64,000 nucleotides of DNA from Jeotgalicoccus sp. (GCA_003513765.1 DONT01000001.1:43927-107926), one strand, 5' to 3'. Shown: positions 44,246-51,674, counted from the stretch's first letter. The notes: a model not told the origin generated them from the sequence alone. A program made the numbers and translations.

Positions 44246-44833
44246 ATGTATAATCATTTAATGTCTAATGGGGTAGGATGTTTGGCAATATTTACTTTTG
44301 TTTCAATTCTAATACTTATCATAATTATTAGGATGCCCAAATTGAAAATTTTCTTATTCAGTGTTCCATATAAGACTACCAATATTTTCACTCAATTTTT
44401 TGTCTTTATGCCAGCTTATATGTTATTTGCCACTGCATTGACTCTTATTCTAATGGAAGCATCTCCAAATGGTGTGGATGTGATGTGGATACTACCACTG
44501 TTAATAGAAAGAATTATTTTAATTATTTATGAGTTTTTTGCTGAGAAGTCAGAAGTGAGGGATGGAAACAAGGTCTTAGATAAAAATAGTGAAGAATTTT
44601 TGAAAATCATTAGAAAAGAACGAATATTTGTTAAGAATGTTTCATTACTCTCACTTATTGTAGCTTATATTATGATAACTGTTGCACAGATAGCCGACAA
44701 CGACTTGTTACCACTATTATTTACCATCGGTTTCTTTTATTCTTTAGTAGCTATTATAGTGTTAAAATATTTCATCTACCGTAATTTTACTAAAGAACAA
44801 AATAATCCAACTCCCCAAAAGCAGCTAACTTAA
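44246..44833 (+). CDS. Four-helix membrane protein of unknown function
   Basis: A 195-residue integral membrane protein with hydrophobic segments at about residues 10-30, 48-72, 78-98 and 132-180. The loop 99-130 is charged (KSEVRDGNKVLDKNSEEFLKIIRKERI). Unrecognised. The ATG at 44246 has only a weak GGGACGG upstream. It is followed at once by a terminator, part of whose stem overlaps the stop. Confidence 0.6.
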   Translation: MYNHLMSNGVGCLAIFTFVSILILIIIIRMPKLKIFLFSVPYKTTNIFTQFFVFMPAYMLFATALTLILMEASPNGVDVMWILPLLIERIILIIYEFFAEKSEVRDGNKVLDKNSEEFLKIIRKERIFVKNVSLLSLIVAYIMITVAQIADNDLLPLLFTIGFFYSLVAIIVLKYFIYRNFTKEQNNPTPQKQLT

Positions 44834-44847
44834 CAGTTGCTTTTTTA
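44818..44847 (+). terminator. Terminator before the first LexA-box module
   Basis: AAGCAGCT / AGTTGCTT stem with one G-T pair, then T-rich. The same element recurs at 47472, before the second LexA-box module. Confidence 0.8.
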
Positions 44848-44870
44848 CTTTTTATTACTATTTTACAAAT

Positions 44871-44884
44871 AGAACATATGTTCG
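44871..44884 (+). promoter_or_regulatory. LexA (SOS) box 1
   Basis: AGAACATATGTTCG contains the perfect GAACATATGTTC palindrome, the Firmicute LexA/DinR consensus core. A CATAAT/TATATA -10-like run follows, and the YolD-like pseudogene starts 27 bp later. Confidence 0.88.
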
Positions 44885-44910
44885 CATAATGATATATAAG
44901 AGGTGATTCC

Positions 44911-45219
44911 ATGAACATGAAAATCCCTCAAGGTAGAGGCATGATTAAGTGGATGCCTTTTGCCACAATGCCTGAGCAGTTTGAGAATGTAGGCAAGCTG
45001 ATGGAAGCACAGTTGCATGTGCCTAAACCTGATTTGATTGTAGAGCTGCAACAGGAGTTGGAATTGAAATTAAGAGAGCTACAAAACTGCAATGTCATAC
45101 TGCGCTAGTGGAGCGACTCTTATGAGTTTCAGCTGGAATGTATCGTTGAGGATGTGGATAATTGGAGCAGATTAATAACTGTGCGTAAAGATGATAGTTT
45201 ACTAGTTAGGCATATATAA
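44911..45219 (+). pseudogene. YolD-like gene broken by an in-frame TAG
   Basis: The frame opens at ATG 44911 after AAGAGGTG and encodes a YolD-like protein (IPQGRGMIKWMPFATMPEQF ... LQNCNVILR). It then meets TAG at 45106-45108 where the intact copy at 47805 reads TAC-TGG (Tyr-Trp). The frame stays open and similar beyond it (WSDSYEFQLECIVEDVDNWSRL) to TAA at 45219. One base change thus truncates it to 65 residues. It is a duplicate of the downstream copy, with its own LexA box. Confidence 0.85.
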
Positions 45220-45314
45220 ATCTATTAAATTAATGCTCATCATCAATTCATATAGCTATTTAGAAATAGAAATATTATACTTTATGTAAATATATTGAAA
45301 GAATGGGTGATAGT

Positions 45315-45632
45315 ATGGAAAATAATAAAGAAATTCAAAGTAAGGATGTAAGCGGTGGAGAATCAATTACAAGTCTATATGATAAGAAAGTAAAAGCCAT
45401 GTTTTATCTTTCGGCATTTTTTATAATTGTTGGTTTCTACAAAAGATTTGTTTATAGCTACTCGGAATATAGTTATTCAACAGATGTGAATGCCTATGTA
45501 GGAGGAGATGCATACAATTACATAATAAATAGTAATCATATGGTTGCGTACTTCATATTGGCTCTTATATGCGTAATAATAGGTTGCACTTTTATCACTG
45601 TAAATGCAATTAGTGGTTTAAAAAAATCATAA
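45315..45632 (+). CDS. Two-helix small membrane protein
   Basis: A 105-residue membrane protein: an acidic N-terminus (ENNKEIQSKDVSGGESI), one hydrophobic helix (near 28-46, FYLSAFFIIVGFYKRF), an extracytoplasmic loop with YVGGDAYNYIINSNHM, and a second helix (73-98). The GGDAYNYIINxNy loop occurs in small membrane proteins of many Firmicutes; function unknown. ATG 45315 follows GGGTGA; ATG 45303 lies too far upstream. Its leader shares TAAATATATTGAA (45287-45299) with the gene at 43236. Confidence 0.65.
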   Translation: MENNKEIQSKDVSGGESITSLYDKKVKAMFYLSAFFIIVGFYKRFVYSYSEYSYSTDVNAYVGGDAYNYIINSNHMVAYFILALICVIIGCTFITVNAISGLKKS

Positions 45633-45670
45633 AGCAATAAAGGAATAAAAAAGGAAAAGAGGCATAAGGT

Positions 45671-46186
45671 ATGAGCCGTAAAGAATATAAACAAAAACCT
45701 ACTCCTTGGTGGGTTTGGGTGCTGGTTGGTATTGTTGGTGTTGTTACTTTATTTATTGCATATTTAACGATTAATATTTATTTTTTTGAATCAGATGAAG
45801 AAATAAAGCGAGAACTAGGTTTTTATGATGATTTTAGCAAAACTGACTACGATAAATATTATCCTGACTACGATATTGTTTACTTAGTTGAGAATAATTT
45901 TATTGATATCAACAGAAATTCACATTCTGAAAATGAATATGGATTGAACAGAGAGAATAGAATTTTTTCAATTATTATGGATTCTGGAGGAGTATCAGAG
46001 TTTGAAGTTATCATGGCTGCTAAAACTATTGCTATTGGTGCTAAAGATATTGCAGATAATTATAGTGTGCAAGTATTTTTTGAAGATAACCTTAAAGAAC
46101 CTGTAATATTTTTACATAATGCAGAAATTATATATTCAGCTACAGATAAAAGCACTTCATTGAAAGACATAGAGAAATATAAGTAA
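45671..46186 (+). CDS. Single-pass membrane-anchored protein, extracellular domain
   Basis: A 171-residue protein. A basic N-terminus (SRKEYKQKPTPWW) precedes one helix (WVWVLVGIVGVVTLFIAYLTINIYFF, cut in two: residues 14-39). The rest (42-171) is a mixed alpha/beta domain expected outside the membrane, with LVENNFIDINRNSH and EFEVIMAAKTIAIGAKDIADNY. Unrecognised. AAAAGAGGC lies before the ATG. The first of three consecutive genes with the same plan: N-terminal anchor plus a domain of 110-150 residues. Confidence 0.62.
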   Translation: MSRKEYKQKPTPWWVWVLVGIVGVVTLFIAYLTINIYFFESDEEIKRELGFYDDFSKTDYDKYYPDYDIVYLVENNFIDINRNSHSENEYGLNRENRIFSIIMDSGGVSEFEVIMAAKTIAIGAKDIADNYSVQVFFEDNLKEPVIFLHNAEIIYSATDKSTSLKDIEKYK

Positions 46187-46243
46187 TCCATTGTAAAATA
46201 AAAGATGTATCCATTTAAATATATTGAAAAAGAGGTAGATGAT

Positions 46244-46675
46244 ATTAAAAAACTATTATTATTATTTGGATTGTCAATATTCTTAGTAGCTTGTACTAAC
46301 GGAGAAAATAGTAGTGAGTCGAGCGAATTATTTGAAGTAATGACTATTGATTCCATTGACAAAAGTTTAGATAATGATGAGTTAACTCAAGCGGAGAGAA
46401 GCTTAATAGCTACACATAAAAAATTTGGAGACCTTGCGCATGTAGAATATGATGATGCTGTATCTGCTTTTACATTTATTGTAGAGGATGAAGAGCTAAT
46501 TGAATTCTATGAAGACCATAAAGAAACTAAAAATAATTATGATTGGTTTGATTTTGAAAACAGTATAAAAGAGTATAGCAAGTCGTACTTAAATGAGGAG
46601 ATTCGGTTTGTGGTTTGGGATTCTAACAAAGAAGAGATACTACTCCATGTGATGAATGGTAGTGAGGTACGCTAA
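46244..46675 (+). CDS. Lipoprotein, apparent ATT start
   Basis: Roughly 143 residues. The signal peptide IKKLLLLFGLSIFLVAC ends in a lipobox (LVAC). The exported part has no known domain (HKKFGDLAHVEYDDAVSAF; WDSNKEEILLHVMNG). An ATG at 46205 is in frame, but it adds charged residues before the signal and has no ribosome site. GAGGT at 46233-46237 instead points to ATT 46244. The TAAATATATTGAA leader motif (46216-46228), untranslated in the two genes at 43236 and 45315, lies before it, which supports ATT. Confidence 0.6.
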   Translation: MKKLLLLFGLSIFLVACTNGENSSESSELFEVMTIDSIDKSLDNDELTQAERSLIATHKKFGDLAHVEYDDAVSAFTFIVEDEELIEFYEDHKETKNNYDWFDFENSIKEYSKSYLNEEIRFVVWDSNKEEILLHVMNGSEVR

Positions 46676-46729
46676 TCACATCGTATATAAGCGAACTTAA
46701 ACATAGTATTACAGTTAAGGAGATGTGAT

Positions 46730-47347
46730 ATGAAAGGTTTAAAACAACTTTTAAAAGAGTTTAGAGCAGTAGATACTCAAACAAAAATATTCTCATTAGT
46801 AATTCTGGGTGGAGTTTTAATGGGTATAATGTTTGTTTTTCTAATGTTTTACGAAGGTTATTTAGACGCTAAGAAAAAAGAAGAGATATTAATGTCAATT
46901 CGAGAAAGGGACTCAAAGACAGTACACCAAAATCAACTACGAGCAGAAGAGAAAGAAGAGGAAAATGTCTCTACAAGTAGCTATGAGTCAAGTAACTCTT
47001 CTATCACGGTAGAAGGCGAAGCAACTGAATCGGAAATCAACATGGGAGAGTATCTAAAAGAAGAGTTTATGGGTGACTATGATATAACCTTTCTTGCTGA
47101 TGATAAAATTTTTGCCTTGATGCCAGCGACTCGTTTGGAATTGGAAACTATTGAGATGACAATAGCTGATAGAGACACTTTTGCTTGGGATGGGTTTACT
47201 AGTTTGATGGATACATATTCAAGTGAAGTTGCTTCTACTCTGGGAAGTCAATATCAAGTTGCCTTAGTGTCTAATATTTATGGAGAATCAATATTATTAT
47301 ATAGAGTGAAAAATGGCCAAGGTAACTATGATTATATGAAAAACTGA
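46730..47347 (+). CDS. Single-pass membrane-anchored protein, extracellular domain
   Basis: A 205-residue protein. Residues 1-18 are cytosolic (KGLKQLLKEFRAVDTQTK), residues 19-45 a helix, 46-105 a charged and Ser-rich linker, and 106-205 a compact domain (YDITFLADDKIFALMPATRL; SQYQVALVSNIYGESILLYRV). AAGGAG precedes the ATG. Similar plan to the two preceding genes, suggesting diverged paralogues of one envelope family. Confidence 0.62.
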   Translation: MKGLKQLLKEFRAVDTQTKIFSLVILGGVLMGIMFVFLMFYEGYLDAKKKEEILMSIRERDSKTVHQNQLRAEEKEEENVSTSSYESSNSSITVEGEATESEINMGEYLKEEFMGDYDITFLADDKIFALMPATRLELETIEMTIADRDTFAWDGFTSLMDTYSSEVASTLGSQYQVALVSNIYGESILLYRVKNGQGNYDYMKN

Positions 47348-47471
47348 ATTTTGCAGAGTGCCAAAGCTTTTAGGAGTGAGGGGCTAATATCAAATCCTGA
47401 ACAAACAGTGTCCATCGGGCATGATACTTAGAGAAGTATTTTATCTCCAGATTCTTGAACTTCATATTTTA

Positions 47472-47506
47472 AAGCAGCTACATTAACCAGTAGTTGCTTT
47501 TTATTT
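47472..47506 (+). terminator. Terminator before the second LexA-box module
   Basis: AAGCAGCTAC / GTAGTTGCTT stem with one G-T pair, then TTTATTTTT. Near-copy of the element at 44818. Confidence 0.85.
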
Positions 47507-47525
47507 TTAATATCATTTTACATAT

Positions 47526-47539
47526 AGAACATATGTTCT
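47526..47539 (+). promoter_or_regulatory. LexA (SOS) box 2
   Basis: AGAACATATGTTCT is a full 14-bp palindrome with the GAACATATGTTC core. It overlaps a TATATAAT -10-like run, so LexA would block the HTH-YolD operon starting at 47566. Confidence 0.9.
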
Positions 47540-47565
47540 ATATAATTACCCTAAGAGGTGGTTAC

Positions 47566-47790
47566 ATGAAAAAATTCTATCAACTGTACATTGTACGGAA
47601 TGAAGCAGGAGAATCAACTACAGATGTCGGAAAATTAATTGGTCTAAGTAAAGCGTCCTACTGGAATCGAGAAAATGGGAAAACTCCATTTACACTGCCC
47701 GAAGCTTTCACTTTAGCAAAACACTATGGCATGAGTATGGAGGAGCTGTTTCCAGAAACTTTATTAATTAAAAATAACCAATCTATTTGA
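47566..47790 (+). CDS. XRE-family helix-turn-helix regulator
   Basis: A 74-residue XRE-type DNA-binding protein: KFYQLYIVRNEAGESTTDVGKLIGLSKASYWNRENGKTPFTLPEAFTLAKHYGMSMEELF spans a complete five-helix HTH. The ATG at 47566 follows AGAGGTGG; the longer frame upstream would read through the LexA box and is rejected. First gene of the LexA-controlled pair with YolD. Confidence 0.85.
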   Translation: MKKFYQLYIVRNEAGESTTDVGKLIGLSKASYWNRENGKTPFTLPEAFTLAKHYGMSMEELFPETLLIKNNQSI

Positions 47791-47804
47791 GGAGAGGTGT
47801 TTAC

Positions 47805-48164
47805 ATGGATGTATATTCAAACATCCCTCAAGGCAGAGGAATGATTAAGTGGGAACCGTTTGCCACAATGCCAGAACAGTTTGTAAATGTTCGTAAGCTG
47901 CATGAAAGTAATACACATGTACCTGTACCAAATCTAACAAATGAATTGCAACATGAACTTGAGTTAAAGCTGCGTAATTTGGTAGGGTGCAATGTCATAC
48001 TGCGCTACTGGCAGGCGGGTCATGAACATCAGATAGAATGTACCATTGAGCATGTAGATGACTGGAGCGAGACTGTAACTGCGATTAAAGAGGAGCGTGT
48101 AATTACTGTTTTATTTAAGCATGTGTATAGTGTAGATGAGTATGATTATTTAGACATGATATGA
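47805..48164 (+). CDS. YolD-like protein
   Basis: A 119-residue cytosolic protein of the YolD-like family. Signature: IPQGRGMIKWEPFATMPEQF near the start, VILRYWQAGHEHQIECTIEHVDDW near 70-93. YolD-like genes commonly pair with Y-family DNA polymerases (UvrX/UmuC type) and belong to SOS regulons; no polymerase is present in this window. ATG 47805 follows GGAGAGGTG. Intact counterpart of the pseudogene at 44911. Confidence 0.85.
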   Translation: MDVYSNIPQGRGMIKWEPFATMPEQFVNVRKLHESNTHVPVPNLTNELQHELELKLRNLVGCNVILRYWQAGHEHQIECTIEHVDDWSETVTAIKEERVITVLFKHVYSVDEYDYLDMI

Positions 48165-48191
48165 TTAAATATAGTAAAAGGAGTGAATAAT

Positions 48192-48413
48192 ATGAAAGAA
48201 TTTACTACAGAAGAAATTGAAAAATATTTAAAGTATACTGATGAAAATGTTATTCCTGTGGAAGAAGTTTTAGGACAATGTTTTATCTGTGGGGAAAATC
48301 TAAATGAAGTAGAGTTGCCTGAAGGAGCAGAAAAGAAAGTTGTATGTCTGAAAGACAGGGAGTTTTTTGTAGAAAACTTTTTAGAGCTAGAAGAGTTAAA
48401 TGAATTGTATTAG
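48192..48413 (+). CDS. Small acidic protein with a Cys pair
   Basis: A 73-residue, strongly acidic protein. CFICG at residues 29-33 and a later single Cys (VVCLKD, near 51) could form a partial metal site, one ligand short of a zinc ribbon. AAAAGGAG precedes ATG 48192. May be the last gene of the LexA-box operon, 27 bases after YolD. Unrecognised. Confidence 0.55.
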   Translation: MKEFTTEEIEKYLKYTDENVIPVEEVLGQCFICGENLNEVELPEGAEKKVVCLKDREFFVENFLELEELNELY

Positions 48414-48533
48414 ATTCATAAACAATTTCCCGTATATGGGAATTCCGACAGAAAAGTATTTCATTTAATAAATTACCAAGTTATATTTAAATAGCAGTAA
48501 GCGATTGCTGCAACCTACTTTTTAGTTTTCTCG

Positions 48534-48567
48534 CCCTTCGCTTTTCAGAGTAGCGGAGGGTTTTTTT
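48534..48567 (+). terminator. Terminator of the HTH-YolD operon
   Basis: CCCTTCGCT / AGCGGAGGG stem (one mismatch) with T7. A second hairpin (GCAG / CTGC) lies just upstream at about 48494-48512. Confidence 0.8.
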
Positions 48568-48691
48568 GTATAGAAAAAATCCGACTTAATTTAATGAGCC
48601 TTTACATATTATTCTATTGGTTCATACTAAAAGAGAATTGAAGTATATTTCATTATTTTTGAGAGTTTAAAATTTAAAAGAGGGTGAAGAA

Positions 48692-49399
48692 GTGAGAACT
48701 GTAAGTAGAAAAGTTTATGAACAGATTCAAAAGGATATCCCTGAGATTGAAGAACAAATTGTCTCATCGAAAATAGGTTCTGGTGCTTTATGGAATAAAC
48801 TTAAACCTAGGTATTCGATTATGCTTCCAGGTTTAATGTCTCACATCAGGGAAAGAGGAAAAATAACTTCAGTTGGGGACGAAGCTGATTACCGTCCTGA
48901 ATTAACCCAATTAAAAGAAGCTATAATAGCTTATTTGCTAGTTAATGAAGTTGAGGAACAATCTAATGAATTTGTTAAAAATGATGCAAGTGATTTGATG
49001 AATAAACAGGATGAAGTTCAAGAGGATACAAAAATAAATGAAATTATTGAAGAATCTAAGTTATATATGCGTTCTGATGATTCTAGTAAAAAACAAATTG
49101 CTTTAGAAAAAATTTGGGATGCTTTTGAAAGACTTAAGACTGTTTACGAAGAAAAAGGAAGTAAAAGAAGTAAAATAGAGAATTTAATAGAGAAAATAAG
49201 TTATGGGTCAGAGTCTAATAAAATTATGTTAAATGATGAATTTTTAGAGCTTACTAGAATTGGTAATGAGTATCAAATAAGACATTTTGAGAAGGAAAAA
49301 TACGAACTCACTTCAGATGAATTTCGTGAATATTTATATTTTAGAATGCTCAGTTTGATTAGTTTCTGTATTAAACAATCTAAAGAAATAAATAGGTAA
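48692..49399 (+). CDS. Helical protein, possible HEPN-like C-terminal domain
   Basis: A 235-residue cytosolic protein. Residues 1-100 are basic then mixed (SRKVYEQIQKDIPEIEEQI, LMSHIRERGKITSVGDEADYRPEL). A charged linker (100-125) follows. Residues 130-235 are helical with KKQIALEKIWDAFERLKTVYEEKG and a late RIGNEYQIRHFEKEKYEL ... LISFCIKQ pattern, which recalls C-terminal HEPN-type domains of abortive-infection proteins. A strict RxxxxH motif is not seen. GTG start after AGAGGGTGAAG. Monocistronic. Function is a guess from shape. Confidence 0.45.
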   Translation: MRTVSRKVYEQIQKDIPEIEEQIVSSKIGSGALWNKLKPRYSIMLPGLMSHIRERGKITSVGDEADYRPELTQLKEAIIAYLLVNEVEEQSNEFVKNDASDLMNKQDEVQEDTKINEIIEESKLYMRSDDSSKKQIALEKIWDAFERLKTVYEEKGSKRSKIENLIEKISYGSESNKIMLNDEFLELTRIGNEYQIRHFEKEKYELTSDEFREYLYFRMLSLISFCIKQSKEINR

Positions 49400-49450
49400 A
49401 AAAGTTGACTTTATAGCTGTTTTTAAATAAGTTTCTATTATATTGATACG

Positions 49451-49486
49451 AAAAACCGCCCAACTACTAATGCAGGAAGGCGGTTT
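49451..49486 (-). terminator. Minus-strand terminator of the PH-domain gene
   Basis: On the minus strand AAACCGCC / GGCGGTTT is followed by TTTCG; it may also stop the plus-strand gene at 48692. Confidence 0.8.
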
Positions 49487-49491
49487 AATAA

Positions 49492-49908
49492 TTATATAGA
49501 TTCATTAAGACGAATGTTATTATCTTTTCTAGTAGTACCTACAGATGCTCTTATCTGTTCTCTCAGCTGCTCGGGATTTGGAATCGCCTTCATTTCGAGA
49601 TTAGTATTCTGCATTCCCGCACTTTTAATCGTTATATCACCAATATTTAGAATTTTTTGCATAAAAGTTTGAGTCACTGATAAGTCTTTTACTCTGTACA
49701 ATTCGATTTCACTTGAAGATGTGGAAGCTATTCCTTCTTTAATGACAATACGCTGTGTAGTTACTTTATATTTCGTCTTGTTCAAACTAATCATTTTGAT
49801 TGCAGGTACAATTAACCAAAATCCTAAAGTAAATAAAGCTAAAATAATATCTAAAACACCTATTGCAGATTTCCAAGAAGCTTTACCTTCCCAAATTATA
49901 TTTTCCAT
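49492..49908 (-). CDS. PH-domain (YdbT/YdbS-like) membrane protein
   Basis: A 138-residue protein, the only clear minus-strand gene of the element. Residues 1-40: short start then a hydrophobic hairpin (IGVLDIILALFTLGFWLIVPAIKMI). Residues 42-122: bacterial PH domain type 2 (KYKVTTQRIVIKEGIASTSSSEIELYRVKDLSVTQTFMQKILNIGDITI). Such proteins sit at the cytosolic face of the membrane. AGGAGGT precedes the ATG. In some phages a minus-strand gene like this is a lysogenic conversion ('moron') gene; that role is inferred. Confidence 0.82.
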   Translation of the reverse strand: MENIIWEGKASWKSAIGVLDIILALFTLGFWLIVPAIKMISLNKTKYKVTTQRIVIKEGIASTSSSEIELYRVKDLSVTQTFMQKILNIGDITIKSAGMQNTNLEMKAIPNPEQLREQIRASVGTTRKDNNIRLNESI

Positions 49909-50502
49909 TCATAAAGACCTCCTAAATATTTTGAATTCTAATTAAATATAGCAGTAATGTAAAATGGTGGCAATATCATATTGTTAATATAATTTTCAAT
50001 TTATAATATACAAGTGCTTACTATCTTTTTAAATGCAAAACTGAATTTGTTTGGGTATTCAGGCCTATAGGAGTGAGGAAGTCTTTATCTATTCAATCTT
50101 CTACCAACCATGTAGTTCACAATTCAGACACAAATATGATTTCACATGGTTATACTCCAGTAGAATCAGACATTACCTGATAGCATAATATCTTTTGTAA
50201 CATTCCTGTAACATTAAAATTTGAATAAACTTGTGTATACATCCGTATGCTAGTAGAGGGACTAATAATCCATTTAAAAAGAAAACTCAACTACTACTAT
50301 ATAATTGCAAGCCAGTAAAGCTTGCTAGTTAATTTTATTTTATTATTTACACTCAATATTTTTTCCTCCAATTAAATATTGAAACCTCCCTTTTATTTTT
50401 CCAGCTGGTCATTAACTTGACTAGCTGGTTTTTTATTGGAGTAAGTGACTAGTCTAGACTTAACATTTAAATTCAGATTGAATATAGAAAGGAAGATGCA
50501 AA
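49909..50502 (+). other. Long gene-free region with hairpins
   Basis: No ORF of merit on either strand. 50035-50085 resembles the 3' flank of the gene at 46730 (shared AAAACTGAATTT and AGGAGTGAGG), so part is a duplicated tail. GCAAGC / GCTTGC (near 50309-50328) and a terminator at 50401-50434 are present. Without a gene before that terminator, a small RNA between 50200 and 50434 is possible. Confidence 0.45.
50401..50434 (+). terminator. Terminator without a preceding gene
   Basis: CCAGCTGGTCA / TGACTAGCTGG 11-bp stem (one mismatch), 6-nt loop, T6. The nearest upstream plus-strand gene ends at 49399. Confidence 0.85.
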
Positions 50503-50760
50503 ATGGCAAAAGTAACACATAACGATGCAGAAACTAATGGACTATTGAGGAAGCAATTCAACGAATGGTGGGAGTTAACGAACAAACCTAACTTAACGCT
50601 GGTAGCAGATGACATGGGGTTAAACTACTTCACACTAATCAGCTGGAAGACAGGTAAGCATACATATGGAAAAGCTTCTCTGAGTAAAGTAAGACGATAC
50701 TTCTTCAAGCTTCAGCAGCGACAAGAGCAGATTGATGAGTTATATAACAGAATCATTTAA
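50503..50760 (+). CDS. Small HTH DNA-binding protein
   Basis: An 85-residue basic protein with a helix-turn-helix near residues 30-52 (LTLVADDMGLNYFTLISWKTGKHTYGKASL) and a long final helix (FFKLQQRQEQIDELYNRI). Layout of an early phage regulator. AAAGGAAG precedes the ATG. Probably first gene of the replication and late region. Confidence 0.68.
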   Translation: MAKVTHNDAETNGLLRKQFNEWWELTNKPNLTLVADDMGLNYFTLISWKTGKHTYGKASLSKVRRYFFKLQQRQEQIDELYNRII

Positions 50761-50907
50761 TTCCCTTCAGAAGTAATCAACAGTAAGCAATACACAGCAA
50801 GCGTATCAAATAGGTACATTCATACCAAAAGCAATAAAACTCTACAGGACTGTATTACTTACTGTTCTCAGAGGAATAACAATAAACTAAAAGGATGATT
50901 AATTATT

Positions 50908-51051
50908 ATGACTAACCAAACTAACCAGCAAGCAGAAACTAAATTAACAACTGAACAAATTATTGAGCAACTGAAAGTAAGTAACAAAATTATAGAAGAT
51001 TTTAACAAACAGTATTGGACTGAGAAGAAGCAACGAGAACAATTAAGCTAG
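50908..51051 (+). CDS. Small hypothetical protein, 47 residues
   Basis: ORF from ATG 50908 with AAAGGATG at proper distance. It encodes a hydrophilic, Gln/Thr-rich start (TNQTNQQAETK) and an amphipathic helix (TTEQIIEQLKVSNKIIEDFN) ending in a basic tail. Unrecognised; typical of tiny early phage genes. Confidence 0.55.
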   Translation: MTNQTNQQAETKLTTEQIIEQLKVSNKIIEDFNKQYWTEKKQREQLS

Positions 51052-51674
51052 AATCACTTTATTTCTCTCACAGCACACAGTACAGTGTAGTCTGACAGCA
51101 AACAGACTGAAGTAGGGGGATTGTTCCATAAGATAAAGAAACCTCTCAGATTAGCTGTAGTAGCTGTTCCTGAGAGGTTATATATGTTGTCACATTATAG
51201 ACACATTTAGATGTTTAAAGAGGTTGCAATGAGGGTATATATATGGTATAATGATTCAACCTATAACTTTACATAAAGATACTATTATATATTACTTATA
51301 TATTTATAATACATCACTTGTTTAAGTTAAGCAATACTTTTCTGTAAGTAATTTAAAATAGAATTAATTTTAATTGCTTATCAACTAAAAGTTTACTAGG
51401 AAAATCATAGCCTTATTTTAACGCAATTTTCCACACTTCAGGAAAATCATAGCCTTTTTTTGCATACGATTTTCCTAAGTATGGAAAACCATAGCAATAT
51501 TTCAACGCAATGTGCTAACAATACAGACAGACTATATATATACAGAGAGACTATACTTACTACAAACAATTCCCACTCGCTTCGCTCATCTTGGCTTGCT
51601 TCGCAATCCGCTTCCATCGAGCAAGCTCGCTGGTGAGTATTTTAAATTGTATTAAAAGAAAGGAAATCAATATT
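51052..51674 (+). other. Gene-free, AT-rich stretch (candidate origin region)
   Basis: Holds the 42-bp repeats (51399-51524), a run of TATATA-rich sequence (51230-51310), and a GC-richer segment at 51568-51635. That segment has a long imperfect hairpin: GCTTGCTTCG near 51594 pairs with CGAGCAAGC near 51618. No gene is seen. Confidence 0.6.
51399..51524 (+). repeat. Three iteron-like 42-bp direct repeats
   Basis: GGAAAATCATAGCC at 51399 and 51441 and its variant GGAAAACCATAGCA at 51483 are exactly 42 bp apart, four helical turns. Units 1 and 2 each also contain an inverted TTTTCC (51427-51432 and 51470-51475), so they can form a GGAAAA / TTTTCC hairpin; units 1 and 3 share AACGCAAT. The array lies in a 620-bp gene-free, AT-rich stretch just before two winged-helix genes. 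This is how replication origins or multi-site operators look. Confidence 0.8.

Noticed and set aside
47494..47565. N-terminal extension of the XRE regulator
   Set aside because: The extra 24 codons would read through the LexA box and the -10 region; a good ribosome site precedes ATG 47566.
51399..51524. CRISPR array
   Set aside because: Only three units; the part between conserved blocks is also partly repeated and too short for spacers.
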